Part shown: one piece after another, positions 24,101 to 36,094 of the stretch | How positions within the stretch are numbered: position 1 is the stretch's first letter | Layout: each line of letters starts with the position of its first letter | The notes under the pieces: model-generated | The model's database searches: none | What the model saw: only the letters and a program-made list of their open reading frames with translations | Told to the model about the DNA's origin: nothing | Assembly (NCBI RefSeq): GCF_003597395.2 | Contig: NC_133770.1 | Location: 95,787,184 to 95,851,183, forward strand | Direction of reading: 5' to 3' | DNA from: Chelonoidis abingdonii | Lineage: Eukaryota; Chordata; Testudines; Testudinidae | DNA: 64,000 bases | Made by a program: the position numbers and the translations under genes

Positions 24101-25165
24101 ATATTAAAGACAGCAAGGATCCACTACAAAGGGTGGCAGCAATTATGGTGGATGAAATGATTCTTATGTATCCCTTACCACCCTCACAGGAGTGTTGTGA
24201 AGCTTCAGTAGAGTCTGCAAAGCACTCTGAGATACTCAGTGCCTTTCAACTATGGGAGAGCTGATTTCAGAAGCATGCAGCAACTTTTCTTTTGACTTAA
24301 CATAGACATTAAATTAAGTTAAAAAATGAATGAAACAAAAACCTTTCCATTAAAGTTACATTGAAAAATCCACTTCCTATAAAAAATGATTTTTTTTTTT
24401 TTTACTCTCTCTAGTATTTTGGCACTTAAATAATTGGCCTGAGTTTCAACAGTGTTGAACAAGCAGCTCCTTCACATTAGATACCAGTGATGTGTCTCCA
24501 CTAGAGTTCCCGCCATTACTACCACTGGGGGGAAATTCTAAGCAAAGTATCTAGTAGGCTAATATCTTAATAAACATAAAGCAACTGCTCCCACATACCA
24601 GACATTACACTCCAGTTTCATTTAACATGGAGCAGCAGTCTTGAAATATTTCCATTGGAGATTTCTGAATTTTACACTAAGTTAGCTAAGTGGAACATTA
24701 TTACAGCTAGGCAACTCACACATAGACATTTTGTTTTCGAGCTAGGATATAAAAAAGGAATTCTCCTTTTAAACAACAAACTGAAAAAAACAGTTTACAA
24801 AAAAGAGTATGATGTTACTGAGTGTGTTGGCAAAAATGTCAATGCACTAAATAACCACAGCAGTAAATGCAGACACCAAAGAGTGCAGTTTCCTAACACA
24901 ATCATTACAGTTTATCTGAAGCTAAATTACATCAGAAAAGCTCAACAGGCCTGTTTCACCTCTCACTTACACCGGACTAAGGCAGAAATGACTTAACTAA
25001 ACTGTATGGAGGTACACCAGTGTACAATCAGCAGGTCCCATATCAGCTCTAGTCAGTGGTAACAAAAAAGCAAAGGGAGACCACAGCAGAGATGTAGATA
25101 AGCTGCCAAAAGTAATCAGATTCTGCTATAGGTCTGCAAATGAACAACAAAAACCAACAACTCAC
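21119..25165 (-). other. ELMO1: ELMO1 intron (4.0 kb), repeat-poor
   Basis: Mostly AT-rich sequence with only a CA/CT microsatellite, a 14-base T run near 24390 and a possible fragment of an old repeat at 24180-24260 ('CCTCACAGGAGTGTTGTGA'). No transposon ends are recognisable. Compared with the flanking introns it is conspicuously free of MITEs. Confidence 0.85.
22014..22060. repeat. CA/CT compound microsatellite
   Basis: About ten CA units, then CACTCACACCA and a CT run. A candidate polymorphic marker within the 4-kb intron. Confidence 0.9.
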
Positions 25166-25244
25166 CTGCCTCTTGTCATCAGGTGCTTTAAGGAAAAGTG
25201 CATTTATTACTGCAATCGTGTAGGTTTGGATTTCTTGATCTGTC
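25166..25244 (-). CDS. ELMO1: ELMO1 coding exon, human residues about 234-260 (79 nt)
   Basis: One base completes Gly. Then 26 codons read [16 protein letters not shown]...KAPDDKRQ and end on a codon boundary. The acceptor is CCACACAG and the donor is GTGAG. The exon is separated from its upstream neighbour by only about 640 bp of intron, the shortest intron in the window. It encodes the last part of the armadillo-like inhibitory domain. Two conservative differences from remembered human ELMO1 are Glu257Asp and Arg258Lys. Confidence 0.96.
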
Positions 25245-25885
25245 CTGTGTGGAACATGATTGTAATAATTATGGCAGATGGTATATGGATATGAGCTTTA
25301 GAAATCATTTTTTCTTATTGTGTTATCTGAAAACAGAACGTTAAGCTGAAGACACAAAATATTCAGTAAATAAGCCTGCTAATCAAGGATTAAAGTATTT
25401 GTATGTAATACACATTTTAAATGAATAGAAAGCTCCTGAAATATGATGCAAGAAAAACCGCAATTTATTTAACACCCAGTATTACTGTAGACAGCTTTTG
25501 CCTAGCCATCCAATCATTATTTATCCAAGCACATTCAATTTAAGAAATTTTTCCTTCCCAACCTCACCCTCAGCAAGGGATGCTGTTCTACCCTACTAGT
25601 TTTCCGACAATGGTACACAAATGGATCCATCTGCATCCTAACATTACTCACCATCAATGATGTCTCAGCTCCATTTGCCCCCTTCCATTCAGCCGTATAG
25701 AAGCTAATACACAACCAGTTACACCAGAACTGGTGATATACAATGGACAATACCACAACATTCATTACAAGTTGTTTAGCCATTGTTAACTGAGGCTGAA
25801 TTTAATCCATCTCAGAGACTATATGTAAAAGCTGTTCTCTTTACAACTCTAATGTTAAATAAAAGTCATTATCTAGGCTACTCAC
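25245..25885 (-). other. ELMO1: Short ELMO1 intron (641 bp)
   Basis: The intron between the 152-nt and 79-nt exons. It starts GTGAG and ends CACACAG. No repeat or extra exon is visible in it. Confidence 0.9.
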
Positions 25886-26037
25886 CCCTGAAGATGTGGG
25901 ATTAACTGGCCAATTGTGATCTCCTGGGCTACTTTCTGGTACAGCTCATGGCTATTGAGCACCATTGACTCCAGGATTGCTAATGACCGTTGCAAGATAG
26001 AGATGTCCGCAGCAAATTTGTTCACATAACTTGCTAT
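25886..26037 (-). CDS. ELMO1: ELMO1 coding exon, human residues about 184-234 (152 nt)
   Basis: Fifty codons plus two bases begin [13 protein letters not shown] and end IGQLIPHLQ, with a Gly codon split (GG here, G in the next exon). The acceptor is TTTGTAG and the donor is GTGAG. It encodes the central part of the armadillo-like inhibitory domain. Against human ELMO1 from memory it carries Phe187Tyr, Ser191Phe, Ile193Ala and Asp214Glu. The first three are clustered, while the rest of the gene here is almost unchanged. There is no stop or frameshift, so the exon looks functional. The open frame is too broken by splice boundaries to appear as a long ORF. Confidence 0.96.
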
Positions 26038-26475
26038 CTACAAATTTAAACATTTGAATAATTCATATCTTGTTTACATGCACAGGGAAAGGGAAGAAGG
26101 AAAAGGCAGGCTTCAAAAGCAGAAGGGACAATTTGTGTAGATGCTAGTTGTTAGATGTGCATAAATGAATACTAAGAAAGTATCAACCAGTTGTGTTTAT
26201 TAAAATCAGAATACACTGAAGCAAATAATGAGCCAGATTCTCAGCTAGTGCGAACTCGTACAGATTTGTTTAAATCTATGGAGCTATACCAATTTACACC
26301 AGCTAAGTATCTAGCCAACATTCAAACATCACATGTTGTATGAAATCACCACTGAAAAATTGTAAGATTTGTTTTTTGCCAGAGGATGTTTTGGAAAGAG
26401 CAGGGGAGGAATATTTTATTCTCCCTAACGTACTTATCCAGATTGGGCATTTTTCTCAAACTGTCACTGTTAAAA

Positions 26476-26565
26476 ACAAGGTGGGTGACGTAATATCTTT
26501 ATTGGACCACTTTCTGTTGGTGAGAGAGACAAGCTTTCGAGCCACACAGAGCTTTCCTTTGGCTC
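26476..26565 (+). repeat. Reptilian repeat 'GGTGGGTGACGTAATATC'
   Basis: Contains 'TAATATCTTTATTGGACCAC', 'TTGGTGAGAGAGACAAGC' and 'TTTCGAGCCACACAGAGC'. Related copies lie at 31901 and 56174. It is a common turtle and crocodilian repeat whose class I cannot state. Confidence 0.65.
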
Positions 26566-27403
26566 ACTGGTAAAACAACAGCAGGGCAGATGTGGCTAAA
26601 GCAGCAGCAACCTTCCCAATGAAAGCTGCCTTCCTCTAGCATAACCTACATGTTTTCCCTCTATCGTCCCATGACTTCCAGTGCAAAAGAAAATCAACCT
26701 CACTCAAAACATATCTCCATCTTACAATTTTTAATTGAGCCGGCATGGCTGGCTGTAAACGCGGTTTGCTTCCACATGCATGATGGTAAAAACTCCTAGT
26801 AACTACTGTCAGCTAATAAGTGTTTCATCCCTACTGCAGGTGTAGGTTAACACACAATCGTCTTCTTGTAACCAGCTCAGCACACTGCTTTTGCAGAGTG
26901 GCTATTACACCCTTCCCCATACCTATATAACCAGTTTGGCTCTGCAGCAGAACGTGTCAGACTGCATCATCCTGCATGCTGCTGATGTACTGTGTACATG
27001 TCCTCTAGGAACACTGCCTTCTGCTGAGACCTATGGGAGAACAGCCCAGATTTTCCCAGAATGCACAGACATAAGCATGATTAAGCAGAATGATACCTGA
27101 AGGTGCATAACAATTGTTTCAATGGCCAAAAAATTACTCCATGGGGACAAACTGAATCTTACAACCAGTAACTGTTAAGGTGACTGTATCTCTAAACAGT
27201 TACAAAATCATGGTTAAAAGTTATAGCGTTGATAAAGCCTTAAGTTTTGTGCTTGTGAAATTCTGAGTGGAAGCAGAAGGAGGAAAGCAGATATTTTTGT
27301 ACAGGATTATTGTGTGTATTGTAGGCATCCGAAACAAAGAGAAGAAAAAAAAAGTCTATTACGCTGCTGCTCCTCCTACAGTCTCCCACCCCCACCCTCT
27401 ACT

Positions 27404-28351
27404 CAGTGGTGAGCTCCAGCCGGTTCGCACCGGTTCACAGGAACCGGTTGTTAAATTTAGAAGCCTTTTTAGAACCGGTTGTTCCAGGACAACCGGTTCT
27501 AAAAATTTTTTTAAATTTAACAAAGGCTCAGGCAGCTGTCCACCCGGCCCCCGGCCCCAGCTCACCTCCCCCTCTCCCCTGAACGCTCTGCCCTCCTTCT
27601 CCTCCCCCTCCCCTGCTTCCCGCGAATCAAATGTTTGCGGGAAGCCTGAAACAAGGAGCAAGCAGGTAAGCCGGGCAGGGGTAGGGGGTGGACACGCGGA
27701 GGGCTCCAGGGAGGCACGGCGTGTGCAGCCCAGTCCAGCTCCCCCTGGCCCCAGCCAAGTGCCCCAGGCTTGGGCTGGTCCCAGCCACGTGGCTCCAGCC
27801 TGGCTCAGGGAGTCGGGCCCCGCGGCGACGATCCTGGTGCCGGCCGAGCGGCTCCGACCTGGCCAGCCCGACTCGAGGAGTCTGGGCCCCACGGAGCCGG
27901 TCCCGGTGCTAGCCGAGTGCCTCTGGCCCGGCCGGCCCAGCTCGGGGAGTCTGGCGGAGCGGACCCGGTCTGGGCCCCAAGCAGTGTGGTAAGGGGACAG
28001 GGAGCAGGGAGGGAGTGTTCGGTGGGTTGTCGGGGAGTGGATAGGGGTCGGGGCGGTCAGAGGGCAGGGAACAGGGGGATTGAATGGGGTTAAGGGTCCC
28101 GGGAGGCAGTCAGGAAGGAGCAGGGGTTGGATGAGGTGGCGGGGGCAGTCAGGGACAGAGAGAAGTGGTGGTTGGATGGGGCAGGGGTCCCGGGGCCATC
28201 AGGAATATTAGAGGAGGGGTTGTATGGAGCGGCAGGGGCAGTTAGGGGACAGGGAAAGGGGGTGGATGGGTCCTGGGGGTGGGGGAGGGGGCAGGACGCC
28301 TCGTGGGTTGAGGGAGGAACTTGTTGTTAATATTTTGGCAGCTCATCACTG
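27404..28351. mobile_element. hAT-type non-autonomous element, 948 bp, perfect 8-bp target duplication
   Basis: The ends CAGTGGTGAGCTCC and GGCAGCTCATCACTG form the terminal inverted repeat. They are flanked on both sides by CCTCTACT, an exact 8-bp target duplication as made by hAT transposases. Near the left end, inverted 'GAACCGGTTGTT' and 'AACCGGTTCT' motifs occur. The interior is GC-rich, then G-rich with 'GGGGCAGTCAGGGACAGAG'-type units. It encodes no transposase: the 241-aa and 177-aa frames on opposite strands are compositional. The exact duplication suggests a fairly young insertion. Confidence 0.85.
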
Positions 28352-28705
28352 CCTCTACTCCATTACTCTCTGCATGAGTTTTTGCTCCTATAGATGACAC
28401 AGTGAGTGTTCCTCAATCAGTAGTCTGTGGGGTGACCAGTGGTCCACATGTCTGTTGTGAAATTAAATATCCCTGCAGTTCTTTTACTGAAAGGCACTAA
28501 GCAGAATCCCCATATTTTTACCTACTTTGCATCAAAGCAAGAGAAACATGGGGTGCATATGATGGAATTTAAGTCAGGCAGCCAGGACACAAAGATCAAC
28601 ATTGCAGGGAAGTGAACCCAGAGTAACTTGTGGAAAGTATAATCAAGTGACAAGAGTAGGAGCAACAGAAGAGAGCTAGCCTTTGTCTATCCTGAGATTT
28701 CAGCC

Positions 28706-28908
28706 ATCAGTGCAAACCCCTAGTGTAGACATGATTTACACTGGTTTATTATGATTTGCATGGGTCTAGCTTACCATGCATGGTTTCAAACTGGGTAAAA
28801 TGTGCCAATGGAAATCATGCTTCACTGGTGTAAATCACATCTACATTAGGGCTTTGCACTGGTGCAGCTACACTGGTGGCTGAAATCCCATTGTAGACAA
28901 TGCCTTAA
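28706..28908. mobile_element. Harbinger-like MITE
   Basis: Carries 'CTAGTGTAGACATGATTTAC' and ends near 'CATTGTAGACAATGCCTTA'. The interior 'TTTGCACTGGTGCAGCTACA' is shared with the element near 55969. Confidence 0.55.
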
Positions 28909-28998
28909 CCAAAACTATTCTGCTCCCCAGCCAGAATCCCTTCTCGTTGTTGCAAATGTGCAGCCAGAGCATAACAGAATGGTTTGCACACAGAGGCT

Positions 28999-29420
28999 GC
29001 ATCTACACTACATACCACTGGCAGCAAAAAGCACACTGTCGTGTATAGCTACAAGTGTCAGTGAACGTCTCTGGCAGCGGAGAAAGGCTTCAGCAGCTCC
29101 CCACTCCCAGAGCCTTTCACTGCAGTGAGGAAAAGCTCTGGCAGGGGAGAGACAGAAGGAAAAGGTTGCTAGATTCTTTCCCTGGGACAGAGGAAGGGTT
29201 CCAGTAACAGGGAGTCAGCAGGACACTAAAAATAGCAAGTACATGGGAAGGCACTGCTTGGGGGAACAAAAAATTGTGTGGGTATGTACTCAAGTACATA
29301 TGCACACCTGTCACATGTATCTTTACTTAACTTGCTTAAGCAGTACTTCAACATCTACACTGCTGTTTAGATCCATGCTTGGTGCACTACATGCCGCCCA
29401 AAGAAGGGTGCAGTGTAAGA
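28999..29420. repeat. Probable MITE remnant
   Basis: Begins 'GCATCTACACTACATACCACTGGCAGC' in outline and has a second 'CATCTACACTGCT' near the far side. The ends are weak and the length uncertain. Confidence 0.35.
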
Positions 29421-31144
29421 CACACCCTTACAGACCAGTCATATGCTGCAGTCATCAAAAATTTTGCTGAAATTAAACATTTTGTACAAAGCAGTGAGTC
29501 TTCATCGAAACTCCAGACATACACACACAAAATTCAACTGGTTTTAAATTTTCCATAAAAGATTTTGCAGTTCTGCCTAGCTCATGGGTGAATTAAGGGA
29601 AACTGAGGCATGGAGCTTGAAGTTCCAGTTAATCAAGGCACTTAAAAACGTGCATAACTTTAAGCATTTGCACAGCCCCACTGGGGTACTGAAGTGCCTT
29701 GCTGAATCAGGTCCTAAATGTCTTGCTTAAAGGGACACAGGAAATCATCAGTGCTTTCGTCCCATCACCAAAAGGGGGGGGGGGAGGGGGACAAATTGCA
29801 ACAGAACTGTGACAGAAGGCAAAAACCATCAGGTCCTTTAAACGGCGATCTGTTCATTAGTTACTGCCTGGAACAATGTGATGTCAGTGTAGGTATTGAC
29901 AGAGCTGATATGGTGTGGTTCAAATGCCGGTCTTCCTGCAGAATAAGTTTTTCAAGTGATTATCTTATTTTCAAATAGAGGACTATTATTATTGGATTTG
30001 ATTAGCGAACGTATGCCGTAAAAAAGACAACTATTTTTCCTGGTGCCATTCCCTTCCCATGCAGCAAATTTTAGAAAGTTGGAACTTACATTGCATTTAG
30101 CACCATGCTGCTTGTTGTTCATTCTACATGACTAAGACAATGTAGAGGTTTCTCTAAGTTCTCTTGAGGCTTCTGCCTTTGCAGTTAGATGTTTTTTCAC
30201 TTTAACTTCCCCCTTCCAGCTTTGCCTTCATCTAGTAGAGAAAAGCTCTTCACAGGGGCAGGGCTGACGTGCCCCCTAGCTTAGCAGGGGATCTTCAGCC
30301 CCCATATCCGCACTGTCAGTGGTCACACCATCCCACCAAAACTTCAAAGGGTCTGGCTGGTACTAGTGGAGCAACGGATTCCCATGAGAGAGAAGGAAGG
30401 CCCTATCCCTGATCCCTGGCATGCAATGAAGGTGATGGGGCTCCATGTGGGTGCAGAGGTCCATATGCACATAATACATTGCACAGTTGGGTCACAACTA
30501 TGCACCTTTCCTGCATCTCTGCCTGCCTTTCTCCTTCTCTTCTATTTTCTCCCCTCTACCATTCTTCCCTTATTCTTTCTATTGATCCCTTCTCTGTTTA
30601 CTCTTTTCTTCCTTCTCCTTGTCAGGACGGCTGAGTTAGGTGCCTCACTAGGAAGGAACTCATTTTTAATAGGTTGCCCATGGGCATTTACTGACTAGAA
30701 ATGTTGGGCCCAGAATACACGGCAGACATACCAATATCAGGCAGCGCACCTGCTAGCTTTTCCTGTAATTACTTTGCATCCTGCAGGGCAAAGGAAGAGG
30801 TTGGATAAGAAATTAATTTTATTTGGTTGACAAGGTAACATTTGTGGGCTTTGTACTCATTTGTCAGTGGGGTCTTCAAGATCATGCTGTACTTGATCAT
30901 GTCTTATATAAGTCTGTTACAAAACAGTTGCATTCTATTCTTTTTAGTGGAAAAATGTAAAATAAAACTATCAAACCTATAAGATATTTTTAAAAACATC
31001 TACACTGCTGTAAGATATGCAGTAAGACATATTCAATAACCGTTTTGATCAGTTTGGAAATGTGTGTGTAAATATCTACATTCCAGACATTGAAATAGGA
31101 CACTCCACCCCTGCTCAAAAGTGACACTATCAGGTGATGAGTGA

Positions 31145-31190
31145 CATTAAAGTCAGTTGGGTTAACCACGTAACCCAACTGACTTTAATG
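31145..31190. repeat. Perfect 20-bp inverted repeat with 6-nt loop
   Basis: The arm CATTAAAGTCAGTTGGGTTA is followed by the loop ACCACG and then the exact reverse complement. The match stops abruptly at both outer ends. It may be the centre of a decayed fold-back element or a recent template-switch event. Confidence 0.95.
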
Positions 31191-31900
31191 AACTTACATG
31201 AGTGCAAAAGAGCAGATGATGGAGCCCATATTTTTAAAAATCAAATGTCTTGACTTCTCACAAATGGCAGCTTTGATTATGAAAATTGATTTTTTTTAAA
31301 TCTAGTTCTCTTTTCACTGTTCTGCTTATTTCCTATGTTTGTATTGATTCTTTCAGCTTGGACAGTGGAACTAAACTTGTCAGTTTCACTTAAGCAATAG
31401 TCATTTTCTAACCAAATTTAGATTGCAGACACTGCAGGGAAACGTCTTTAAGAAAGAAAAGTTTCCATGAGATATTTTAATATTATTGCTACAGTTATTA
31501 TTTTGTGAAAATATTACATTCATTTTTAGTCTTTTTATAAGATTATTTTGGGTCATGTTTGTCCCAGTAGTATCTTTTTCATGAGACAATGTCATCTTAA
31601 TAAAAACTGCTCTACTCTCTGATTTTTTTTAAGGTGTTAATATTTTAAGAAACACATGATTGCTATAAATGAAAAAGATTAGAGGGGGAGAACACTATTT
31701 TTTTCAGTTTGTTTAATTTGTGCATTTAGCAGTACTTTTGGATAATCAGTGTCATTATTTCTATTATATCATCAGTTTTCCCGGTTTGTGTGGGGAGAGA
31801 AAAAACATTTAAAAAAAGAAACTTTGATTATAAAACAAGAGAAATTAGCAGGGTGACTCAAGAACAGGTGTAGGTCCCAAAACTACTTTTAACTCACTCT

Positions 31901-31990
31901 AGAGAGAGAAGGTGGGTGAAGTAGTATCTTTTATTGTATAAAGATGTTGGAGAAAAAGCCAAGCTTTCCAGTTACAGAGTCCCTTCATTT
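31901..31990 (+). repeat. Copy of the 'GGTGGGTGAAGTAGTATC' repeat
   Basis: Reads 'GGTGGGTGAAGTAGTATC', 'TTTTATTGTATAAAGATG' and 'GCCAAGCTTTCCAG', a diverged copy of the family at 26476. Confidence 0.55.
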
Positions 31991-32470
31991 CAATGTACAA
32001 TACAATCAAACAAAAAATGAAACTCTCTGTCATTGCTCTTGGTTCAAGCCAAAGAAAGGCCTTGTCTTAAGTTAAAACGTTAGCTTACACTAAGTTGATA
32101 TAAGGTACAGTTAAGCCAAAGTGAGTGTCCACATAAGGGACCAATTTAACTAAAGTCAGTTTCTAAACCAATTTAATAAATCAATATAATTTTGTCATTT
32201 ATGTAAGGCTTAAGAAAGGCACCACAGACCTGATCCTGTTCCACTGAAGTTAACAACAGTGAGACTTCAGCAGAAGTAGGTTCAGGCTTCACAACAACAA
32301 AAAACAGTCTGAAACAGCCCTTCTCCCTCATCCCACCCCCCTACACTTTCAGAGACATATGTTGCTGAGTTAATTACTATCTACCTGAATAAGAACATTT
32401 CTCTCCAAATGCTTAAAACTTAGACACACAAACTGACATTAAAAACATGCATGTTAGGACAGAAATTTAC

Positions 32471-32570
32471 CTTTTTAATGAACGCCACCGAGAATGTATC
32501 CCATGATACAATCCCATGATCCATCAACTCAACAAATGCAGTCAGTGTAAAAGACAACATATCTCCAAAG
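32471..32570 (-). CDS. ELMO1: ELMO1 coding exon, human residues about 150-183 (100 nt)
   Basis: One base completes the Cys codon begun in the micro-exon. Then 33 codons run from FGDMLSFTLTAF through DTFSVAFIKK, ending on a codon boundary. The acceptor follows a clear pyrimidine tract (CTCCTGTCTCTTCCAG) and the donor is GTAAATTTC. The residues match the human sequence as I recall it and form helices of the armadillo-like repeat domain that keeps ELMO autoinhibited until RhoG or Arl4A binds (family knowledge). Reading frame continues past the donor into intron for a few codons, which is not coding. Confidence 0.97.
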
Positions 32571-34313
32571 CTGGAAGAGACAGGAGACATAACAACAGTT
32601 ACCAGTAATGCAGCAGGGCAATGATAAAGGGAACAGTGGCAGGAAGCTCTTAGAAAGGCAAGACAAAAAAGCCAAAGACATGTTAAGAGGTAGAAGCAGA
32701 GCAAAAGAGGCCGTGCAATGAAGATACTCCAAAACACGTTAGCACTGGCATCAAAGATTGTCTCCTGGAAGAGACCAACTCGCATTTGTGAGAAAACTTC
32801 ATGCAAAGGCCAAGAAAATCACCCCATGCTGATTAAACCTCTCTTTTAGTCCATGTTTTTAGAGCTGAGGGAGGAAATCAAGCTGAGTCTTCCTTTAGCA
32901 AATGAAGTGGACACTCCCATTTGAATGTCATCTTGCTTTTATACCAATGTGTCAGGTGTGTTCACAGAAAGTTGGTGAATTGTTAATTCCTTCTCTTCAC
33001 AGGAGACAAATAGAGGAAGTATTTAGAGAGAGGCTACCTGTGTTGTGCAACAACTTTTCCAATAATTAATGTTTAAAATCTTTTTACAGAAGGAAGTCAT
33101 TATTTAGGTTGCTTACAGGCAAAATTCTACCACTCTTACTCCTGCTGAGTAGCACCTCAAGAGTTGTCCACTGCACCAATTCAACTAATTCACCAATTAG
33201 TGAAACCAGAGCAAAAGGCTGTTTGGACTTTTGTAAACTGAATTAATATCAATCTAATTTATATCAATTCAGTGTAAGTCAATTAGGAACAAGGTTAAAC
33301 TTAACCCAAATACCTAAAATAAGTGTGTCTACACAGGATTCTGTCCCATTTAACTTTCAATTTAAAAACTGATTTAAGTTAAGCCAGTGTACTTGTGTGC
33401 AGTCAAGGCCTGGGTGCATCAGCAGCCCTATTGGTTTCAGAGGGGCCATCCATAGAGTAAGGGACTACTCAGCATGAGTGGCAGTGGCAGAACTAGGTCC
33501 TAAATGAGATGACATGATCCTTCAAGGTACTGAGCATTCTACCACTGATCCAGCAACATACTGAAGCACATGATTAACATAAAGCACAAGAGCATTTCCC
33601 CCATTGACTTCAGTGCGACTTCTCAAGCACTAAAAGTTAAGCACATGCCTAAATACATTGCTGGATTAGGCCAACATGGTCAGCACCATTCAGAAATGAG
33701 CCCAATATCCTGGTGGCAGTTAAGAGAACTTTGATTCATAATCCTTACTGGTTTATTTGTTTTGTTTTACAAATCGTGCACCAACTACGACAAATTGGTT
33801 ATCATCTGCCCAAAAGGGAGGGTGAACTTGACACAGAAGAATGAGACAAAGTCTATAGAAGGATCACTGTTGCAACTAGCACTCACTGTTTACTGGAAAA
33901 ATTGGGAGCTTCGGTGTTAATCTAGCATTAAGTGGTATTTTAACTTATCCAAAAACATAAAACTTCTATCTTGATTATGGCTTAAGGCTGAAATATTTTA
34001 AGGACATTAGTTTTTAGGTACATCTTGCATCTCTTACATGTGCTTGCTTTGGACAACTTTTTGCCCTGTAAAATATTAAGTGCTTTTTCAGAGCTGGGGG
34101 ACTTCACCTACACAATTTAAAAAAAGAGAGACAGCATAGCTCCATTGGTCTAAATCTAAATGGCTCCATGCACTGTAAAATTAAAGAAATATCTTACAAC
34201 TTCTTAGTTTTGTGAACAAGCAATATTCTAAATACTATTTAAAGGTGGAAACCAATGCAGAGTTCAGGTAAACATCTGTGAAGGGAAAGATTTTGGAATC
34301 CCTTACATTCCCA

Positions 34314-34515
34314 AGGCCTAGTGTACACTTAAAATTTAGGTTGACATAGCTGAGTCGGTCAGCAGTGCCCAATGTAACTATGCTGACTTAACACCCAGTG
34401 TAGACACATTCTTCCATCAACCTAGCTACTGCTGCTCGGGTAGGTGGTGTTCTTACACTGATGGAAAACCCCTTCCATCAGTATAGGCTGTGTTTACACT
34501 GGAGGGTTATGCTGG
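34314..34515. mobile_element. Harbinger-like MITE
   Basis: Starts 'AGGCCTAGTGTACACTTAAA'. The interior 'TTCCATCAACCTAGCTAC' and 'CACTGATGGAAAACCCC' are shared with copies near 47930 and 59205. The right end reads 'GTGTTTACACTGGAGGG'. Confidence 0.55.
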
Positions 34516-35900
34516 CATCACTACAGCAATCTACTGTAAATGATTACTAAATCAGGCTACATTAAATATAAAGGCCTTTGCCATAAGAAAATATAAAAGA
34601 AGATTGTATCCTTCTGTTGCTTCTTTATGTTGTATAAATAAATTCTGGTAGATTTTTGACACAGAAAAACATAAAGGCAATGTTCTGCTTCCTTTTTATT
34701 GTAGAAATCCACATCTTATCTACCCCGGGAGACTCTATAGCAGTTGGAGAACTAGTGAAATTTTAACAAAAAAATGGAAGATGAACAATTGAAAAGAGAT
34801 TTTTAGCTCACTCTGTTTAAAGTTCTTTCAGGTTTTGTTTTGTTTTCTTTTGTTATTTCTTTGCTTGCTTTTGGCAACACTTGCTCAATGTCAATGCCTA
34901 AATGGCACTTGGGAGAAAGATACGGTTGTTAAAGATTCAGTACACCTGCCTCTCCAATTAAGGTGTGAGCTCTTGTAACACATCTCCAAGAAGTCCTCCA
35001 CTAAACCACAAAAGATCAGATTTGACATTTCTGAGTAAAAAAAGCAAGCAAAATTCATATTAAACATAGTAGCTTCAGTTAGCTTAAAGTTAAACCAATT
35101 TAATGACACCCTAATTTTGAATGAGTGTCTGTACAGGGGTTTAATATAATTTAACTACTCCACTTTATATTCAAACCTTTAGTTAATTTGGGTTATCTTT
35201 TCTGAGTCCCAGCTCGAGTGGCTTCCCAAGCTCGGACTCAGGTACAACACCGCCTGTCCTGCAACATCCACATTGCTATTTTTAGCACGCTAGCTCAAGC
35301 TGAGCAAGTGCAAGTCTGTCTACTTGAGCTGGAAAGCAGACCTCCCAGCTGCAGTACTCATATACCCTAAAAGGGAAACCGTCTAGCTTGAGTGGCCAAG
35401 CTGTGTGTACAGGAGACACCCTGCTGGGATTAGAGGAAAGAATTCAGCCTTACAGTTGCAATATCCCCAGTAGAATCTACCAGCCCCTACCTCCTAAAAA
35501 CCTGTCTGCCAGATTGCAAGGACCCACAGAAGAGAGAGAAACCACTGCTGTGTGGCACAAATGGAGGGAGAATCCTTCCAACATAGGCTCTAAGAATCCT
35601 GCGTGATCACCAAAACTATACTAGCTCTGCCGAATCCAGTGCCAGCTGCACCTGCGTGGGTGGTGGAAGGGACAAGATTTGGGTCCCAAAATGAAAAAAA
35701 CATAAACAGTGCTTCATGTAATGAGTCTGCATTCCTCTGAAACTTTGGAAGTTAAAGCTAACATTTGTTAACTACAAAATTCTCATCCTCCCCACCAGGT
35801 GTCACTATATCACTTCAAATCATTATCAGAGAGGGCAAAAAGAGCTCTAATGTTGGAACTAAACAAGTAGAAATTAAAAATAAAATCCATGTCCACATAT

Positions 35901-36094
35901 CACAGAGGCAGCCGTGTTAGTCTGGATCTGTAAAAGCAGCAAAGAATCCTGTGGCACCTTATAGACTAACAGACGTTTTGGAGCATGAGCTTTCGTGGGT
36001 GAATACCCACTTCATCGGGTATTCACCCACGAAAGCTTATGCTCCAAAACGTCTGTTGGTCTATAAGGTGCCACAGGACTCTGTGCTGCTTTTA
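35901..36094. repeat. Fold-back of the 'CCGTGTTAGTCTGG' repeat, 78-bp arms
   Basis: The left arm starts TAAAAGCAGCAAAG and runs to 'GAATACCC'. After the 8-base loop ACTTCATC the right arm is its reverse complement with 4 differences in 78. The flanks carry CATGTCCACATAT on the left and CATGTCCATATA on the right, which look like a target duplication with a small indel. The head 'GCAGCCGTGTTAGTCTGG' is present only on the left. Confidence 0.9.

Larger units (their letters stand above)
26038..32470 (-). other. ELMO1: ELMO1 intron between the 100-nt and 152-nt exons
   Basis: A 6.4-kb intron. It contains a 948-bp hAT element, MITE remnants around 28.7-29.4 kb, two copies of a 'GGTGGGTGAGGTAATATC' repeat and a perfect hairpin. 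A fragment near 26235-26310 resembles an old amniote repeat ('TTTACACCAGCT'). A short poly-G tract lies near 29776. The remaining 29430-31140 and 31190-31900 show nothing recognisable. Confidence 0.85.

Noticed and set aside
24655..24996. 113-aa open frame on the plus strand
   Set aside because: No domain, AT-rich codons, in an intron of the opposite strand. Chance frame.
27267..28330. 241-aa and 177-aa frames on opposite strands, and smaller ones
   Set aside because: Inside the 948-bp hAT element. Low-complexity Pro/Ser/Gly composition and mutually overlapping.
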